Below, one piece after another: positions 9,002-18,453 of a stretch of 64,000 nucleotides of DNA (the stretch's first letter is position 1; each line of letters starts with the position of its first letter). A program made the translations under genes and the position numbers. Origin of the DNA: Paraburkholderia bannensis (GTDB lineage Bacteria > Pseudomonadota > Gammaproteobacteria > Burkholderiales > Burkholderiaceae). The stretch spans positions 1 to 64,000 of the forward strand of contig NZ_JACHBW010000029.1 in the NCBI RefSeq assembly GCF_014200455.1, written 5' to 3'. The notes under the pieces were generated by a model. It was not told the origin of the DNA. It searched no databases and was given only the letters and a program-made list of their open reading frames with translations.

Positions 9002-10476
9002 GCGAGACCTCCCTGGCACAGATATTTAATCGACAGATAATCGTCGAGACCGTATCGGGAACCTTCACGGCCGTAGCCGGATTCCTTGACGCCGCCAAAC
9101 GGCGCGGCCTCGGACGCGAGCGCACCCTCGTTGATGCCGACGATGCCGGCTTCCAGCGCCGCACTCACGCGCTCGATGCGGCGCAGATCCTGGCTGTAGA
9201 AATAGGCGGCCAGACCAAATGGTGTGTCGTTGGCCATTGTGACGGCTTCGTCTTCCTGATCGAATGCGAAAAGCGGCACGACCGGGCCGAAGGTTTCCTC
9301 GCCGCACAGCGCCATCTCGCGCGATGCGTGGCCGAGCACGGTAGGCGCGTAATAGTGCGGGCCAAGCGCTTCGAGACGCTTGCCGCCCACCAGCACGGTT
9401 GCGCCATGTTCGACGGCATCGTCGACGTGACGCGCGATCTTGTCGACGGCGCGCGCGTTGATCATCGGCCCAATTTGCGAGACGGGATCGCTCGCGGGGC
9501 CCACGCGCAGTTCCGCCACGCGTGCGCACAGTCGCGCGGCGAAGGTCTCGTAGACGTCGCGCTGCACATAAACGCGGTTCGGGCACACGCAGGTCTGGCC
9601 GCCGTTGCGAAACTTGGCGGCGAGCAGGCCTTCGACGGCCGCGTCCAGATCGGCGTCGTCGAACACGATGAAGGGCGCATTGCCGCCGAGTTCGAGCGAG
9701 AGCTTTTTGAGCGTGCCCGCCGATTCGCGCGCGAGATGCTTGCCCACCTGCGTCGATCCCGTGAAGGTGATCTTGCGCACGCGTGAATCGGCCAGCCACG
9801 CATCGACCGTGTGCGGCGTGGCTTCGCGCGAGGCGGTCACCAGATTGAGCACGCCGGGCGGCACACCCGCATCATGCGCGAGTTGCACGAGTGCGAGGGC
9901 GGTGAGCGGCGTGTCTTCAGCCGGCTTGGCGACGACCGTGCAGCCTGCCGCAAGCGCGGGCGCAATCTTGCGGGCGATCATGGCGAGCGGGAAATTCCAC
10001 GGCGTGATCGCGGCAACCACGCCCACCGGTTCCTTCACGGTGCTCATGCGCTTGCCGCGTTGCTGCGTGGGGATCACATCGCCGTAGATCCGGGTGGCTT
10101 CGTCGGCGAACCAGGCGACATAGGATGCGCCATAGGCGACTTCGCCGCGCGCTTCCGCGAGCGGCTTGCCCTGTTCGAGCGAGATCAAGGCGCCTAGCGC
10201 CGCCTCGTTCGCGACGATGGCCGCATGCCAGCGGCGCAGGATCGCGGCGCGTTCCTTCGGCAGCGTCGCGCGCCAGGCGGGGAAGGCCCGCGAGGCGGCG
10301 TCGGCGGCCGCGCGCGCATCGGCCGCGCCGCTTTGTGCGACTTCGGCAAGGGTGCGGCCCGTGGCGGGGTCGGTGACGGCGAAGCGCTCGCCGCTCTGCG
10401 AGGCGAGCCATTGGCCGCCGATGAAATTGTCCGTGCGAATCAACGCGCGGGCCGAGGCTTCGAGGTCGAGACTCAT
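8998..10476 (-). CDS. gabD: NAD(P)-dependent succinate-semialdehyde dehydrogenase-like
   Basis: 492-codon gene from the ATG at 10476 with a GGAAG ribosome site; the upstream extension is not typical. Aldehyde dehydrogenase hallmarks: TPWNFP (Asn161), LELGGNAP (Glu262) and GGQTCVC with catalytic Cys296. The double cysteine pattern and the overall sequence fit the GabD branch, which oxidises succinate semialdehyde to succinate at the end of GABA and polyamine breakdown. Substrate is inferred from family. It lies 71 nt after the hydroxyacid dehydrogenase gene and overlaps the deacylase start by ATGA. Confidence 0.85.
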   Translation of the reverse strand: MSLDLEASARALIRTDNFIGGQWLASQSGERFAVTDPATGRTLAEVAQSGAADARAAADAASRAFPAWRATLPKERAAILRRWHAAIVANEAALGALISLEQGKPLAEARGEVAYGASYVAWFADEATRIYGDVIPTQQRGKRMSTVKEPVGVVAAITPWNFPLAMIARKIAPALAAGCTVVAKPAEDTPLTALALVQLAHDAGVPPGVLNLVTASREATPHTVDAWLADSRVRKITFTGSTQVGKHLARESAGTLKKLSLELGGNAPFIVFDDADLDAAVEGLLAAKFRNGGQTCVCPNRVYVQRDVYETFAARLCARVAELRVGPASDPVSQIGPMINARAVDKIARHVDDAVEHGATVLVGGKRLEALGPHYYAPTVLGHASREMALCGEETFGPVVPLFAFDQEDEAVTMANDTPFGLAAYFYSQDLRRIERVSAALEAGIVGINEGALASEAAPFGGVKESGYGREGSRYGLDDYLSIKYLCQGGLA

Positions 10477-10547
10477 GCGACGTGCTTCCGGGAGAATATC
10501 CGAGGGATGACCCGTGTAAATCGGGTTGAACAGGATGCTGAGGATGA

Positions 10548-11471
10548 CTAGTAACCTAGTTGGCGATCGATGAGGCCGATCATTGGCTCGCCTGCGCAAT
10601 GGCGCCGCAGGTTATCGAGCAGGCTGTCGACCGCCGTGTCGGGGCGCGTCGCACTGGCAATATGCGGCGTGATGCGCACGCGCGGCTGGGTCCATAGCGG
10701 ATGATCGGGCGGCAATGGCTCGGGGTCGGTCACGTCCAGCACGGCACTGCGAAGCTGGCCGCGTGCCAGCGCATCGAGCAGATCGTCGGCCACCAGTTGC
10801 GGACCGCGTCCAACGTGCACGAGCGACGCGCCGGTGGGCAGGGCGTCGAACACGCGACGCGCGAGCAGTCCACGGGTGGCGTCGGTGAGCGGCAGCAGGC
10901 AGATCAGCACGTCGGTGCGTGCGAGAAAGGTCTCGAATTCGTCCGCGCCCGCGTAGCAGCGCACGCCTTCCAACGTATGCGCGGAGCGGCTCCAGCCCGC
11001 ACAATCGAAACCGAAAATCCGCAGACGCTCCAGCACCGCGACGCCGAGCATACCCAGTCCGAGCACGCCCACGCGGCGCGCGCTCGCCGGCGTAAGCGGC
11101 AACGGCTTCCATGCGCGCGCCTGCTGCGCTAGCGCGTAATCGAACAGATCGCGGTGAATCGCCAGCACGGCTTCGCTCACGTATTCGAGCATGCCTTCGA
11201 CGATGCCAGGCTCGATCATGCGCACGACCGGCAGATGCGCGGGCACGCTCGCCAGATCGAGCTGATCCACGCCTGCGCCCACCGAGAACACGGCTTCCAG
11301 ATTGGGCAGCGTTTGCACGAGATCGCCGGGATGCCACGCGACCAGATAGCGGATCAGCGCCGGATCGCCGATGTCGGGCCACACGCGAAACGGCACATCG
11401 GGCGCACGCTGCGCAAACAGCGCGGACCATTGCGCGCCGCGCACCGGATCGGCCTTGTAGAGCACGGTCAT
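10548..11471 (-). CDS. ghrA: D-2-hydroxyacid dehydrogenase, GhrA-like glyoxylate/hydroxypyruvate reductase
   Basis: 307 residues. The Rossmann motif GLGMLG lies at 138-143 (RRVGVLGLGMLGVAV). Later come VHVGRGPQLV (conserved Arg) and TPHIASATRP (catalytic His), matching the GhrA subgroup that reduces glyoxylate or hydroxypyruvate with NADPH. Starts 6 nt after the GNAT gene, so it is co-transcribed. In this operon it may handle a 2-keto acid by-product; that is inference. Confidence 0.85.
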   Translation of the reverse strand: MTVLYKADPVRGAQWSALFAQRAPDVPFRVWPDIGDPALIRYLVAWHPGDLVQTLPNLEAVFSVGAGVDQLDLASVPAHLPVVRMIEPGIVEGMLEYVSEAVLAIHRDLFDYALAQQARAWKPLPLTPASARRVGVLGLGMLGVAVLERLRIFGFDCAGWSRSAHTLEGVRCYAGADEFETFLARTDVLICLLPLTDATRGLLARRVFDALPTGASLVHVGRGPQLVADDLLDALARGQLRSAVLDVTDPEPLPPDHPLWTQPRVRITPHIASATRPDTAVDSLLDNLRRHCAGEPMIGLIDRQLGY

Positions 11472-11477
11472 GGTGCG

Positions 11478-12374
11478 TCAGGCCATCGCCTGGTTGATGA
11501 TGCCGTACGCGCGCCAGGCCGCGTCGGGCGTGCCGCTGTGTTCCGCGGCGCTGGCGTTGCGCACCATCTTGACGACTGAATCGACGGGTAGCAGGCCGAC
11601 CGTGGGCAACCACGTTTCGATGCCAGCGTCGCCAGGCAAGTCGAGCCGGACAAAGTCGCCCACGTGCTGGGCGAGCCAGTGTGAGACCAGCGCTTTCGCG
11701 CGCACGTGATCCGGCGACGGCGCGGCAACCAGCGGCCCGATGGCATAGCCGCGGCCGAAGCGCCGCGCGAGCGCGAAGCCGGTGATCTCGCCATCGCATT
11801 CGAGCACGACGCCGCCTTGTGCGACCTCGAGCAGGGCGGGCAGCGTGATGCTGCGATCGAGACCGCAGCCGCGCGATGCCAGCTCGATCAGCACGGGCAG
11901 ATCGGCAGGCGTGATCTCGCGCAGCGTTTCGCCTTGCGGCAGCGTCACGGCGGGCGCCTGCTCGACATTGCCCTGGTGCTGCGTGAGCGCGCCGCAGGCC
12001 GCGAAGCCGAGCTTTTCGTACAGGGGCTGGCCGGCGGGGGTGGCGTGCAGAAAGGTGACACGATCGCCGAGTTCTTCGAGCACGAGCTCCATCAGCTTGC
12101 GACCGATGCCGCGTCCCTGCTGATCGGGCGATACGATCACCATACCTAGCGTCGCGCGGTCCACGCCGAATTTCCAGCACAGCGCGGTGCCGATCACGAC
12201 GCCGTTCTCCTCGGCAACGAAACCCGCGCCGGCATCGAAGGCGAAGCGCCAGTCGTCCGGGCGATGCGGCCAGCGCACCGCAGCGGACAGGCCATGCGCG
12301 GCGTCGATATCATCGGTGCTGAAACGGCGATAGTGAAGGTCGTGAAGCTCGGGCGTGACGGCGGATTCGGACAC
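11478..12374 (-). CDS. GNAT-family N-acetyltransferase, two-domain
   Basis: 298 residues. The N-terminal GNAT domain has the acetyl-CoA-binding signature PDQQGRGIGRKLMELVLEE near residues 83-101, followed by a second smaller acyltransferase-like domain (Acetyltransf_18 type). It is the first gene of the five-gene leftward operon and faces the PuuR-like regulator across a 291-bp divergent promoter region. An acetyltransferase and a deacylase in one operon suggests an N-acetylated intermediate. The substrate cannot be deduced. Confidence 0.8.
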   Translation of the reverse strand: MSESAVTPELHDLHYRRFSTDDIDAAHGLSAAVRWPHRPDDWRFAFDAGAGFVAEENGVVIGTALCWKFGVDRATLGMVIVSPDQQGRGIGRKLMELVLEELGDRVTFLHATPAGQPLYEKLGFAACGALTQHQGNVEQAPAVTLPQGETLREITPADLPVLIELASRGCGLDRSITLPALLEVAQGGVVLECDGEITGFALARRFGRGYAIGPLVAAPSPDHVRAKALVSHWLAQHVGDFVRLDLPGDAGIETWLPTVGLLPVDSVVKMVRNASAAEHSGTPDAAWRAYGIINQAMA

Positions 12375-12528
12375 AACGGACTCCTGTAAGACGGCTTATG
12401 GACGGCATGTTCAGATTCGACTGTCGCATGAGCCGTGCGGGCTTCATAGGACGATCTTCCTGTCTTGCGCCAGCACAAGCGGCGAGCGCACGACTTTTTA
12501 TTGTTCATCGCAATCCAGCAAGTTTCAA

Positions 12529-12544
12529 TATAATGATTGTCATT
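12529..12544. promoter_or_regulatory. -10 box with overlapping ATGA-N3-TCAT operator (regulator promoter)
   Basis: TATAAT at 12529-12534 overlaps the inverted repeat ATGATTGTCAT at 12533-12543. The same arrangement recurs at 13590-13604. The known E. coli PuuR operator, AAAATATAATGAACA, contains the same TATAATGA core, so the PuuR-like regulator encoded at 12666 is the natural candidate to bind it. No well-spaced -35 box stands out. Confidence 0.55.
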
Positions 12545-12665
12545 GTGCGCCCATGCGATGTCGCGCACGGGACGCGCTGCGCTATCGCCATGCACCGAAA
12601 TCGTGCGCATGCGACGGGGCCCGAACCGGTTTCGCGCGTCCGGCACCGAATACAACAGGAAACAC

Positions 12666-13277
12666 ATGCGAACCCAGTCCAGCAAGAAAGTCGCCGCGCT
12701 GCCGAGCCATGCCGATGTCGGCGCTCGCCTGCGCGCGCTGCGCAATGCGCGCGGTCTGTCCGTCAATGAACTCGCGTTGCGCGCGGGGGTGTCGGTCGGC
12801 ACCGTGAGCCAGGTCGAGCGCAACAAGGCCAATCCTTCCGTGCGCATTCTGGAGCGGCTGCGCCAGGCGCTCGACGTGCCATTGAGTGCGCTGCTGGAAG
12901 AGGACGACGCGCCATCCGATCCACTGACCGGCGATTTCGTGCGCCGCTCGGCTGAACGGCCGCTATTCGAGGTGGGCAGGAACGGCATGCAGAAGGAACT
13001 GCTTTCGCCGCACGGCGAGCACGATCTGCAGATGATGGTCATCATGCTGCCGGCCGGCTCAGGGTCGGAAGAAGTGCTGGTGGGTGTGGGTGAAAAATGC
13101 GGTGTCGTGATGGAGGGTACGGTGATTCTGAACGTGGGCGCCCAGCGTGCCGAATTGCGCGCGGGCGACAGCTTCCAGTTCAAAAGTACCGTTCCGCATA
13201 GCGTGAAAAATGAAAGCAGCAAGACGGCGCGGCTGCTGTGGATTATGAACACAAGGCCGCCCGTCATTCATCTTTGA
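12666..13277 (+). CDS. PuuR-like XRE-family regulator with C-terminal cupin
   Basis: 203 residues from the ATG at 12666 (AGGA ribosome site upstream). Residues 19-75 form a Cro/C1 helix-turn-helix (GARLRALRNARGLSVNELA, then VSVGTVSQVERNKANPSV). Residues about 125-200 are a cupin sensor domain (GVVMEGTVILNVGAQRAELR, then AGDSFQFKSTVPH). PuuR represses putrescine catabolism genes and is released by its amine ligand. Divergent orientation between the two catabolic operons supports a local repressor role; the ligand is inferred. Confidence 0.85.
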   Translation: MRTQSSKKVAALPSHADVGARLRALRNARGLSVNELALRAGVSVGTVSQVERNKANPSVRILERLRQALDVPLSALLEEDDAPSDPLTGDFVRRSAERPLFEVGRNGMQKELLSPHGEHDLQMMVIMLPAGSGSEEVLVGVGEKCGVVMEGTVILNVGAQRAELRAGDSFQFKSTVPHSVKNESSKTARLLWIMNTRPPVIHL

Positions 13278-13383
13278 GTCTTCCGGCGGCGCCTGGAATG
13301 AACACCATCGGCGCCGCTTCACGCTTTGCTCCTCGCTGTCTCGCGTTCTGATCCCCTTGCAGTAAGCCCCGCCTTTGCGTGAG

Positions 13384-13410
13384 AGCTAGCGCGGCACTTC
13401 GCCGCTAGCT
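13384..13410 (+). terminator. stem-loop after the regulator gene
   Basis: AGCTAGCGCGGC and GCCGCTAGCT pair with a small bulge around the loop ACTTC. It lies 107 nt after the regulator stop. No strong T run follows directly, so it may be a weak terminator or an mRNA-stabilising hairpin. Confidence 0.4.
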
Positions 13411-13589
13411 GCGCCTTTTCCCTTGCCTGTATTGCCTTTCAACGGGGACGCAGTGCCGACACGCCGCCGTATCGGCGCCATTTTTCATAGCTTACCGGTT
13501 CGCCTTGGCCCGATTCTCGCGTAAGCCATCACCATTAAAAGCTTTTCGCAGATTTATTTTTGATCACTAGCCAGGCATTTCCTGTTCAC

Positions 13590-13604
13590 TATAATGAAAT
13601 TCAT
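13590..13604 (+). promoter_or_regulatory. -10 box with overlapping ATGA-N3-TCAT operator (aldehyde dehydrogenase operon)
   Basis: TATAAT at 13590-13595 overlaps ATGAAATTCAT at 13594-13604, with exactly the same offset as at 12529-12543. It lies 125 nt upstream of the aldehyde dehydrogenase start, and is a likely site for the PuuR-like repressor. The rest of 13278-13728 holds no gene. Confidence 0.55.
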
Positions 13605-13728
13605 CGCGTGGTTGTTCATTTTGCCGCTGCGGCGGCGAAACACCACGAGTTGAAGCGGCCACGCTGCGCGCGCCATGCATCACGCGCGCTGCTGTGCCGA
13701 TGTAACCGGGTTTTCGAACAGGCTGAGC

Positions 13729-15228
13729 ATGACTACTCCGTCTCTGGATTTCGATCCGTCCGCAATCAAGCTGCCGCAAGGTCATTTTATTGGCGGTGCG
13801 TACTATCAGATCGATGAAGCGCCGATCGCCGTGCACCGTCCCTCGGACGGCCGTCTACTCGGTTATGTGCCTGACGGCTCGGCGCAGACCGTGGATTACG
13901 CGGTCTCCAACGCATTGCAGGCGTGGAAGACGAGCGGCTGGGGCACGCGTTCGCCGCGTGAACGCGCACGGGTGCTGAACCGCTGGGCGCAGCTGATTGA
14001 TGAGCATGTCGTCGGGCTGGCGCAGCTCGAAGCAGTCAGCTCCACGCGTCCGGTTGCGGAGGCTTACGCATCGGACGTGCCGTTCACGGCCGAAGCCATC
14101 CGCTTTTTCGCCGAACTCGCCGACAAGCTGGGCGGTGATATCGCAGCGACGCGTCACGGCAGCCTGGGTTTCGTTGCTTCGGAGCCCTATGGAGTGATTG
14201 GCGCAATCACGCCGTGGAATTTCCCGCTCTCGATGTGTTCGTGGAAATGTGGTCCGGCGCTTGCAGCCGGTAACGCTGTCGTGCTGAAGGCCTCGGAAAT
14301 GACGCCGTTTTCTACGCTGCGTCTTGCCGAACTCGCGATCGAGGCGGGTATGCCGCCCGGCATTTTCAATGTCGTGAACGGTCGCGGCGCGACCACGGGG
14401 TCTGCCATCACGCGGCACCCCGATATTTCGAAGGTCAGCTTCACGGGATCGACCCGCACCGGCGCGGCGATCATGAGCGAGGCGGCGTTTCACGGCACCA
14501 AGCCGGTCACGCTCGAACTCGGCGGCAAGAGTCCGCAGCTCGTGTTCGCCCAGGTGCCCGATCTCGCGCATACGGCGCGCTGCGTGGCGCGCGGCTTTAC
14601 GGCGAACGGTGGCCAGGCCTGTGTGGCCGGCACGCGCCTCATCGTCCACAAGCGGATCGCCGAAGCGCTGATCGACGCCGTGCAACGCGAACTGGTGGAT
14701 ATCGCGCCCGGCGCGATGTGGTCGAGCCAGACGCGTTACTCGCCGATCATCAGCGGCGCGCAGGCGAAGCGCATTGAAACACTGGTCGAGGAAAGCCGGG
14801 CGCAGGGTGCGGAAGTGCTGTGCGGCGGCGGCTTTTTCGAAGGGACCGAAGGCGGCTGGTTTTATCGCCCGACATTGCTCGCCAAAGTGACCGACGACAC
14901 GCCCGCGGTGCGCGAGGAACTGTTCGGCCCGGTGCTCACCGTGCAGACCTTCGATGACGAAGAGGAGGGCATCGCGCTGGCCGCGCATCCCACCTACGGT
15001 CTCGCGGCAGGTGTGCATACCCGCGATATCGGCCAGGCCATGCGCGCCATGCGGCGCATCGCGGCGGGCACGGTATGGATCAACCGCTATGGCCGCAGCG
15101 GCGACATGATCATCCCGACCGGCGGCTTCAAGCAGTCGGGTATCGGCAAGGATCTCGGACGCCAGGCGCTCGAAGCCAGCATGCGTCACAAGAGTGTGCT
15201 GATCGATTTCGATTTCGATATCGCCTGA
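13729..15228 (+). CDS. NAD(P)-dependent aldehyde dehydrogenase, PuuC-like
   Basis: 499 residues from the ATG at 13729. Catalytic features: TPWNFPLS (Asn164), LELGGKSPQ (Glu263) and GGQACVAG (Cys298). The family oxidises aldehydes made from amines to acids; together with the amine oxidase gene downstream it resembles the PuuB-PuuC pair that oxidises gamma-glutamyl-aminobutyraldehyde. It is the first gene of the rightward run. Its nearest paralogue here, the GabD-like gene, is clearly distinct. Confidence 0.85.
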   Translation: MTTPSLDFDPSAIKLPQGHFIGGAYYQIDEAPIAVHRPSDGRLLGYVPDGSAQTVDYAVSNALQAWKTSGWGTRSPRERARVLNRWAQLIDEHVVGLAQLEAVSSTRPVAEAYASDVPFTAEAIRFFAELADKLGGDIAATRHGSLGFVASEPYGVIGAITPWNFPLSMCSWKCGPALAAGNAVVLKASEMTPFSTLRLAELAIEAGMPPGIFNVVNGRGATTGSAITRHPDISKVSFTGSTRTGAAIMSEAAFHGTKPVTLELGGKSPQLVFAQVPDLAHTARCVARGFTANGGQACVAGTRLIVHKRIAEALIDAVQRELVDIAPGAMWSSQTRYSPIISGAQAKRIETLVEESRAQGAEVLCGGGFFEGTEGGWFYRPTLLAKVTDDTPAVREELFGPVLTVQTFDDEEEGIALAAHPTYGLAAGVHTRDIGQAMRAMRRIAAGTVWINRYGRSGDMIIPTGGFKQSGIGKDLGRQALEASMRHKSVLIDFDFDIA

Positions 15229-15443
15229 GCGCTGTTTCAACTTTGCTGTACTGACGCACGATCCCGCCACGGTTCATTCCGGTGAACACGGATTTCGCGT
15301 AGCGCTTCGCAGTCAACACCCCCGGAAACCACGGGCCGCGCCGAATTCATCAGCATGACTGAATGCTGGCATTCACGCGCAGCTCGCCGCTCTCACTTGA
15401 TAGAACCTCGATACGGGTTCGCCACGACGACAGGATGCAGATC

Positions 15444-16112
15444 ATGATCGATTTCGAGCCGAAGTACATCACCTTCGACTGCTACGGCACGCTGACCAAT
15501 TTCCAGATGGGCGAGACCGCGCGCCAGCTTTACGGCGACAAGCTCGATGCCGCGAAGATGGCCGAATTCGTCGAGTTTTTCCGTGGTTATCGTCTGGACG
15601 AAGTGCTCGGTGCGTGGAAGCCGTACCGCGACGTGGTGGTGAATTCGATTCGCCGTACCTGTGAGCGCACCGGCGTGCCGTTCGATGAGGCCACCGCGCT
15701 GAAGATTTACGACGCCGTGCCGACGTGGGGCCCGCATGCCGACGTGCCGGAAGGCCTTGCGCGTCTGGCATCGAAGTACAAGCTGGTGATTCTCTCGAAC
15801 GCCGCCGACGAGCAGATCGACAGCAACGTGGCGAAGCTGGGCGCGCCTTTTCACAAGGTCTATACGGCCCAGCAGGCGCAGGCTTACAAGCCGCTGCGCA
15901 AGGCCTTCGAATACATGTTCGATCAGCTCGACTGCAATCCGGAAGACGTGCTGCACGTGTCGTCCAGCTTCCGTTACGACCTCATGACGGCCTACGACAT
16001 GGGCATCAAGCACAAGGCTTTCGTGAATCGCGCGCACGAGCCGCTCACGCCGTATTACCAGGTCAACGAAGTGAAGAGCCTGCCGCATCTCGCGGAACAG
16101 CTCGGTCTGTAA
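15444..16112 (+). CDS. haloacid dehalogenase type II family hydrolase
   Basis: 222 residues from the ATG at 15444, chosen because AGGA sits 8 nt before it; an ATG at 15435 is also possible. The HAD signature FDCYGTLTN places the nucleophile at Asp12, followed by VILSNAADEQ (motif II Ser/Asn) and VSSSFRYDLMTAYDMG (motifs III/IV). Type II members hydrolyse 2-haloacids, but many cluster with amine oxidases and act on other substrates. Its place between the aldehyde dehydrogenase and the oxidase suggests a role in the same pathway. Confidence 0.8.
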   Translation: MIDFEPKYITFDCYGTLTNFQMGETARQLYGDKLDAAKMAEFVEFFRGYRLDEVLGAWKPYRDVVVNSIRRTCERTGVPFDEATALKIYDAVPTWGPHADVPEGLARLASKYKLVILSNAADEQIDSNVAKLGAPFHKVYTAQQAQAYKPLRKAFEYMFDQLDCNPEDVLHVSSSFRYDLMTAYDMGIKHKAFVNRAHEPLTPYYQVNEVKSLPHLAEQLGL

Positions 16113-16173
16113 AACGGATCGCATAGATCTCTCATTGCCTCATTCGCACCGCCGTCATCAGGAACGCAACACG

Positions 16174-17451
16174 ATGAAGCTCGATTCGTACTGGCTCGAT
16201 ACCGCGCCGCGCTTTACGAAACCCGCCCAGGGGCCGCTCGCCGGTCGCGTGGACGTGGCCGTGGTGGGCGGCGGCTTTACCGGGCTCTCGGCGGCGCTGG
16301 CGCTCGCGAAACGCGGCTTGTCGGTGACCGTGCTGGAAGCGGAGCGCATCGCAGGCCAGGCATCGGGGCGCAACGGCGGCCATTGCAACACGGGCGTCGC
16401 GCAGGATTATGCGGCGCTGTGCGCGAAGCTTGGCAAGGAGCGCGCGTCGCAGTTCTATCGCGCCTATGCCGAAGCGGTGCAGTCGGTCGCGCAGATCGTT
16501 GAGCAGGAGCAGATCGCCTGCGATCTGCGCAAGAGCGGCAAGATCAAGCTCGCCGCCAAGCCGCATCACTACGAATCGCTCGCGAAGACGTTCGAAGCCT
16601 TGAAGCGCGATGTCGACGAGGATGTCGAGCTGATTTCGCGCCAACGTATTCGCGACGAGATCGCCTCGGACGGCTTTTATGGCGGCCTGGTGCAGCACAA
16701 CGGCATGCAACTGCACATGGGCAAGTTCGGCGTGGGTCTGGCCGAAGCGGCGGCGCGCCACGGTGCGCAGATCTTCGAGGCAACGCCGGTGGTCGGCCTC
16801 AAGCCGCTTGGCGGCCATGCCTACGAAGTGCAGAGCGCACGGGGCACGCTGCGCGCGGATCGCGTGCTGCTGGCCACCGGCGCTTCGCAGACCGGCCCGT
16901 TGCAATGGTTTCGTCGTCGCATCGCGCCGGTGGGCAGCTTCATCGTCGCGACGGAGCCGCTTGGCAAGGACCGGCTCGACGCGCTGCTGCCCACGCGCCG
17001 CTCGTATGTGACGACGCGCCAGATCGGCAATTACTTCCGGCCGACTCATGACGATCGTTTGCTGTTTGGAGGCCGCGCGCGCTTTGCGATGTCGAATCCG
17101 CGCTCCGACGAGAAGAGCGGTCGCATCCTGCGTGACGGCATGCTCCAGTATTTCCCGCAGCTCGCCGACGTGCGCCTCGATTATTGCTGGGGCGGTCTCG
17201 TCGACATGACGGCCGACCGCCTGCCGCGCGCGGGCGAGCACGAAGGATTGTTCTATTCGATGGGCTACAGCGGCCATGGTGTGCAGATGTCGGTGCACAT
17301 GGGCCGCGTGATGGCCGAAGTGATGTTCGGCGCCGCCACGCGCAACCCGTGGCGTACGCTCGAATGGCCTGCGATTCCCGGACATTTCGGGCGCGCTTGG
17401 TTTCTGCCGCTCGTCGGCGCGTATTACCGGTTGCAGGATGTGCTTCATTGA
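16174..17451 (+). CDS. FAD-dependent amine oxidoreductase, PuuB/DadA-like
   Basis: 425 residues, start supported by AGGAACG upstream of 16174. The N-terminal dinucleotide-binding motif VVGGGFTGLSAALAL covers residues 30-44, with the DAO-family GRNGGHCNTG box near 66-75 and the C-terminal RLPRAG then YSMGYSGHGVQMS region. The subgroup oxidises gamma-glutamylputrescine or related amines to aldehydes, releasing ammonia. Followed by the transporter genes. Confidence 0.85.
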   Translation: MKLDSYWLDTAPRFTKPAQGPLAGRVDVAVVGGGFTGLSAALALAKRGLSVTVLEAERIAGQASGRNGGHCNTGVAQDYAALCAKLGKERASQFYRAYAEAVQSVAQIVEQEQIACDLRKSGKIKLAAKPHHYESLAKTFEALKRDVDEDVELISRQRIRDEIASDGFYGGLVQHNGMQLHMGKFGVGLAEAAARHGAQIFEATPVVGLKPLGGHAYEVQSARGTLRADRVLLATGASQTGPLQWFRRRIAPVGSFIVATEPLGKDRLDALLPTRRSYVTTRQIGNYFRPTHDDRLLFGGRARFAMSNPRSDEKSGRILRDGMLQYFPQLADVRLDYCWGGLVDMTADRLPRAGEHEGLFYSMGYSGHGVQMSVHMGRVMAEVMFGAATRNPWRTLEWPAIPGHFGRAWFLPLVGAYYRLQDVLH

Positions 17452-17537
17452 GCCGATGCCATGCGCCGTGGCTTTCACGGCGCAATCGCAGAGATAGTCC
17501 CGATAGTCCCCCGCTAGCCCCCCAAGGAAACCAGACC

Positions 17538-18311
17538 ATGTCGCGTACCAACATTGCATTCGCATCCGCCGCTTTCACCGCCGCCGCCACGTTCTCGCTG
17601 CTGTGCGGCGCGGCCCACGCCGATACCGCCACGGTGACCGCCGGTTCGCCGCCGTCGAGCGCGCCCACCACCTTCCTCGACGTCAAGACGCAGAAGATCG
17701 AAGGCATCATGCCCGACGTCGTGCGCGAGATCGGCAAGCGCGAAGGCTTTGACGTTTCCTACCAGGCGGTGCCGTTTTCGGCGCTGATTCCGGCGGTGGT
17801 CTCGGGAAAGATCGACATCATCGTGGCCGGCATGACGCCCACGCCCAAACGTGCCGAGGTGGTGGACTTCTCGCAGCCCGTCACAGCGTTCGGCGAAGGC
17901 ATTATCGTGAAGGAATCGAACAAGACCAACTACAAGTCGGTGCAGGACATGAAGGGCATGTCGGTCGGCGCGCCCACGGGCACCGATTACGGCGACCAGC
18001 TCGTCAAGCTCGGCATCTTCAAGGAAGTGAAGATGTACGATAGCCCCGCCGACATGACGCGCGACGTTGCAATCGGCCGCATCGTCGCGGGCTTCAACGA
18101 CTACCCGATTCTCAAGGCGCAGGAAGCCGCGGGTGCGATGGCCGGCACGCGTGTGGACGACGCTTATGTGCCGATGGAGAAGTTCGATATCGCGGTGGGC
18201 GTGAAGAAGGGCAACACGGCGCTGCTCGCCAAAGTGAACGATGCGCTCACGAAGATGAAGTCGGACGGCACGCTCGACAAGATCCTGAAGAAGTGGCATC
18301 TCGCGGGCTGA
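17538..18311 (+). CDS. ABC transporter periplasmic amino-acid/amine-binding protein
   Basis: 257 residues with a Sec signal peptide ending near AHA-DT (residues 26-29). The body is the SBP_bac_3 fold (KIEGIMPDVVREIGKREGF, then GKIDIIVAGMTPTPKRAEVV). It captures a polar amino acid or amine in the periplasm for the permease and ATPase encoded next. An AAGGAAA ribosome site precedes the ATG at 17538. The ligand is not deducible. Confidence 0.9.
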   Translation: MSRTNIAFASAAFTAAATFSLLCGAAHADTATVTAGSPPSSAPTTFLDVKTQKIEGIMPDVVREIGKREGFDVSYQAVPFSALIPAVVSGKIDIIVAGMTPTPKRAEVVDFSQPVTAFGEGIIVKESNKTNYKSVQDMKGMSVGAPTGTDYGDQLVKLGIFKEVKMYDSPADMTRDVAIGRIVAGFNDYPILKAQEAAGAMAGTRVDDAYVPMEKFDIAVGVKKGNTALLAKVNDALTKMKSDGTLDKILKKWHLAG

Positions 18312-18453
18312 TTCGCGAATGAAGCACCGGACGCGGCAAGACTATTCCCCATTGATGTTCCTGCTGCCGCGTTCCGGGTCAGCCCGCCCTTGCGGCGCGG
18401 CGTATGACCCGCGGGCGTTTCCCCCGCCCGCGAATAAAAGCATAAGGCACACC

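Noticed and set aside
7662..10476. Ectoine degradation operon
   Set aside because: The deacylase, semialdehyde dehydrogenase, aminotransferase and Lrp-type regulator fit, but the ectoine hydrolase and the eutB/eutC-type genes are absent.
10612..15270. Long minus- and plus-strand frames such as 12180-10612 and 15270-13855
   Set aside because: They lie antisense or out of frame to well-supported enzyme genes and have Arg/His/Ala-rich, motif-free sequence typical of shadow frames in high-GC DNA.
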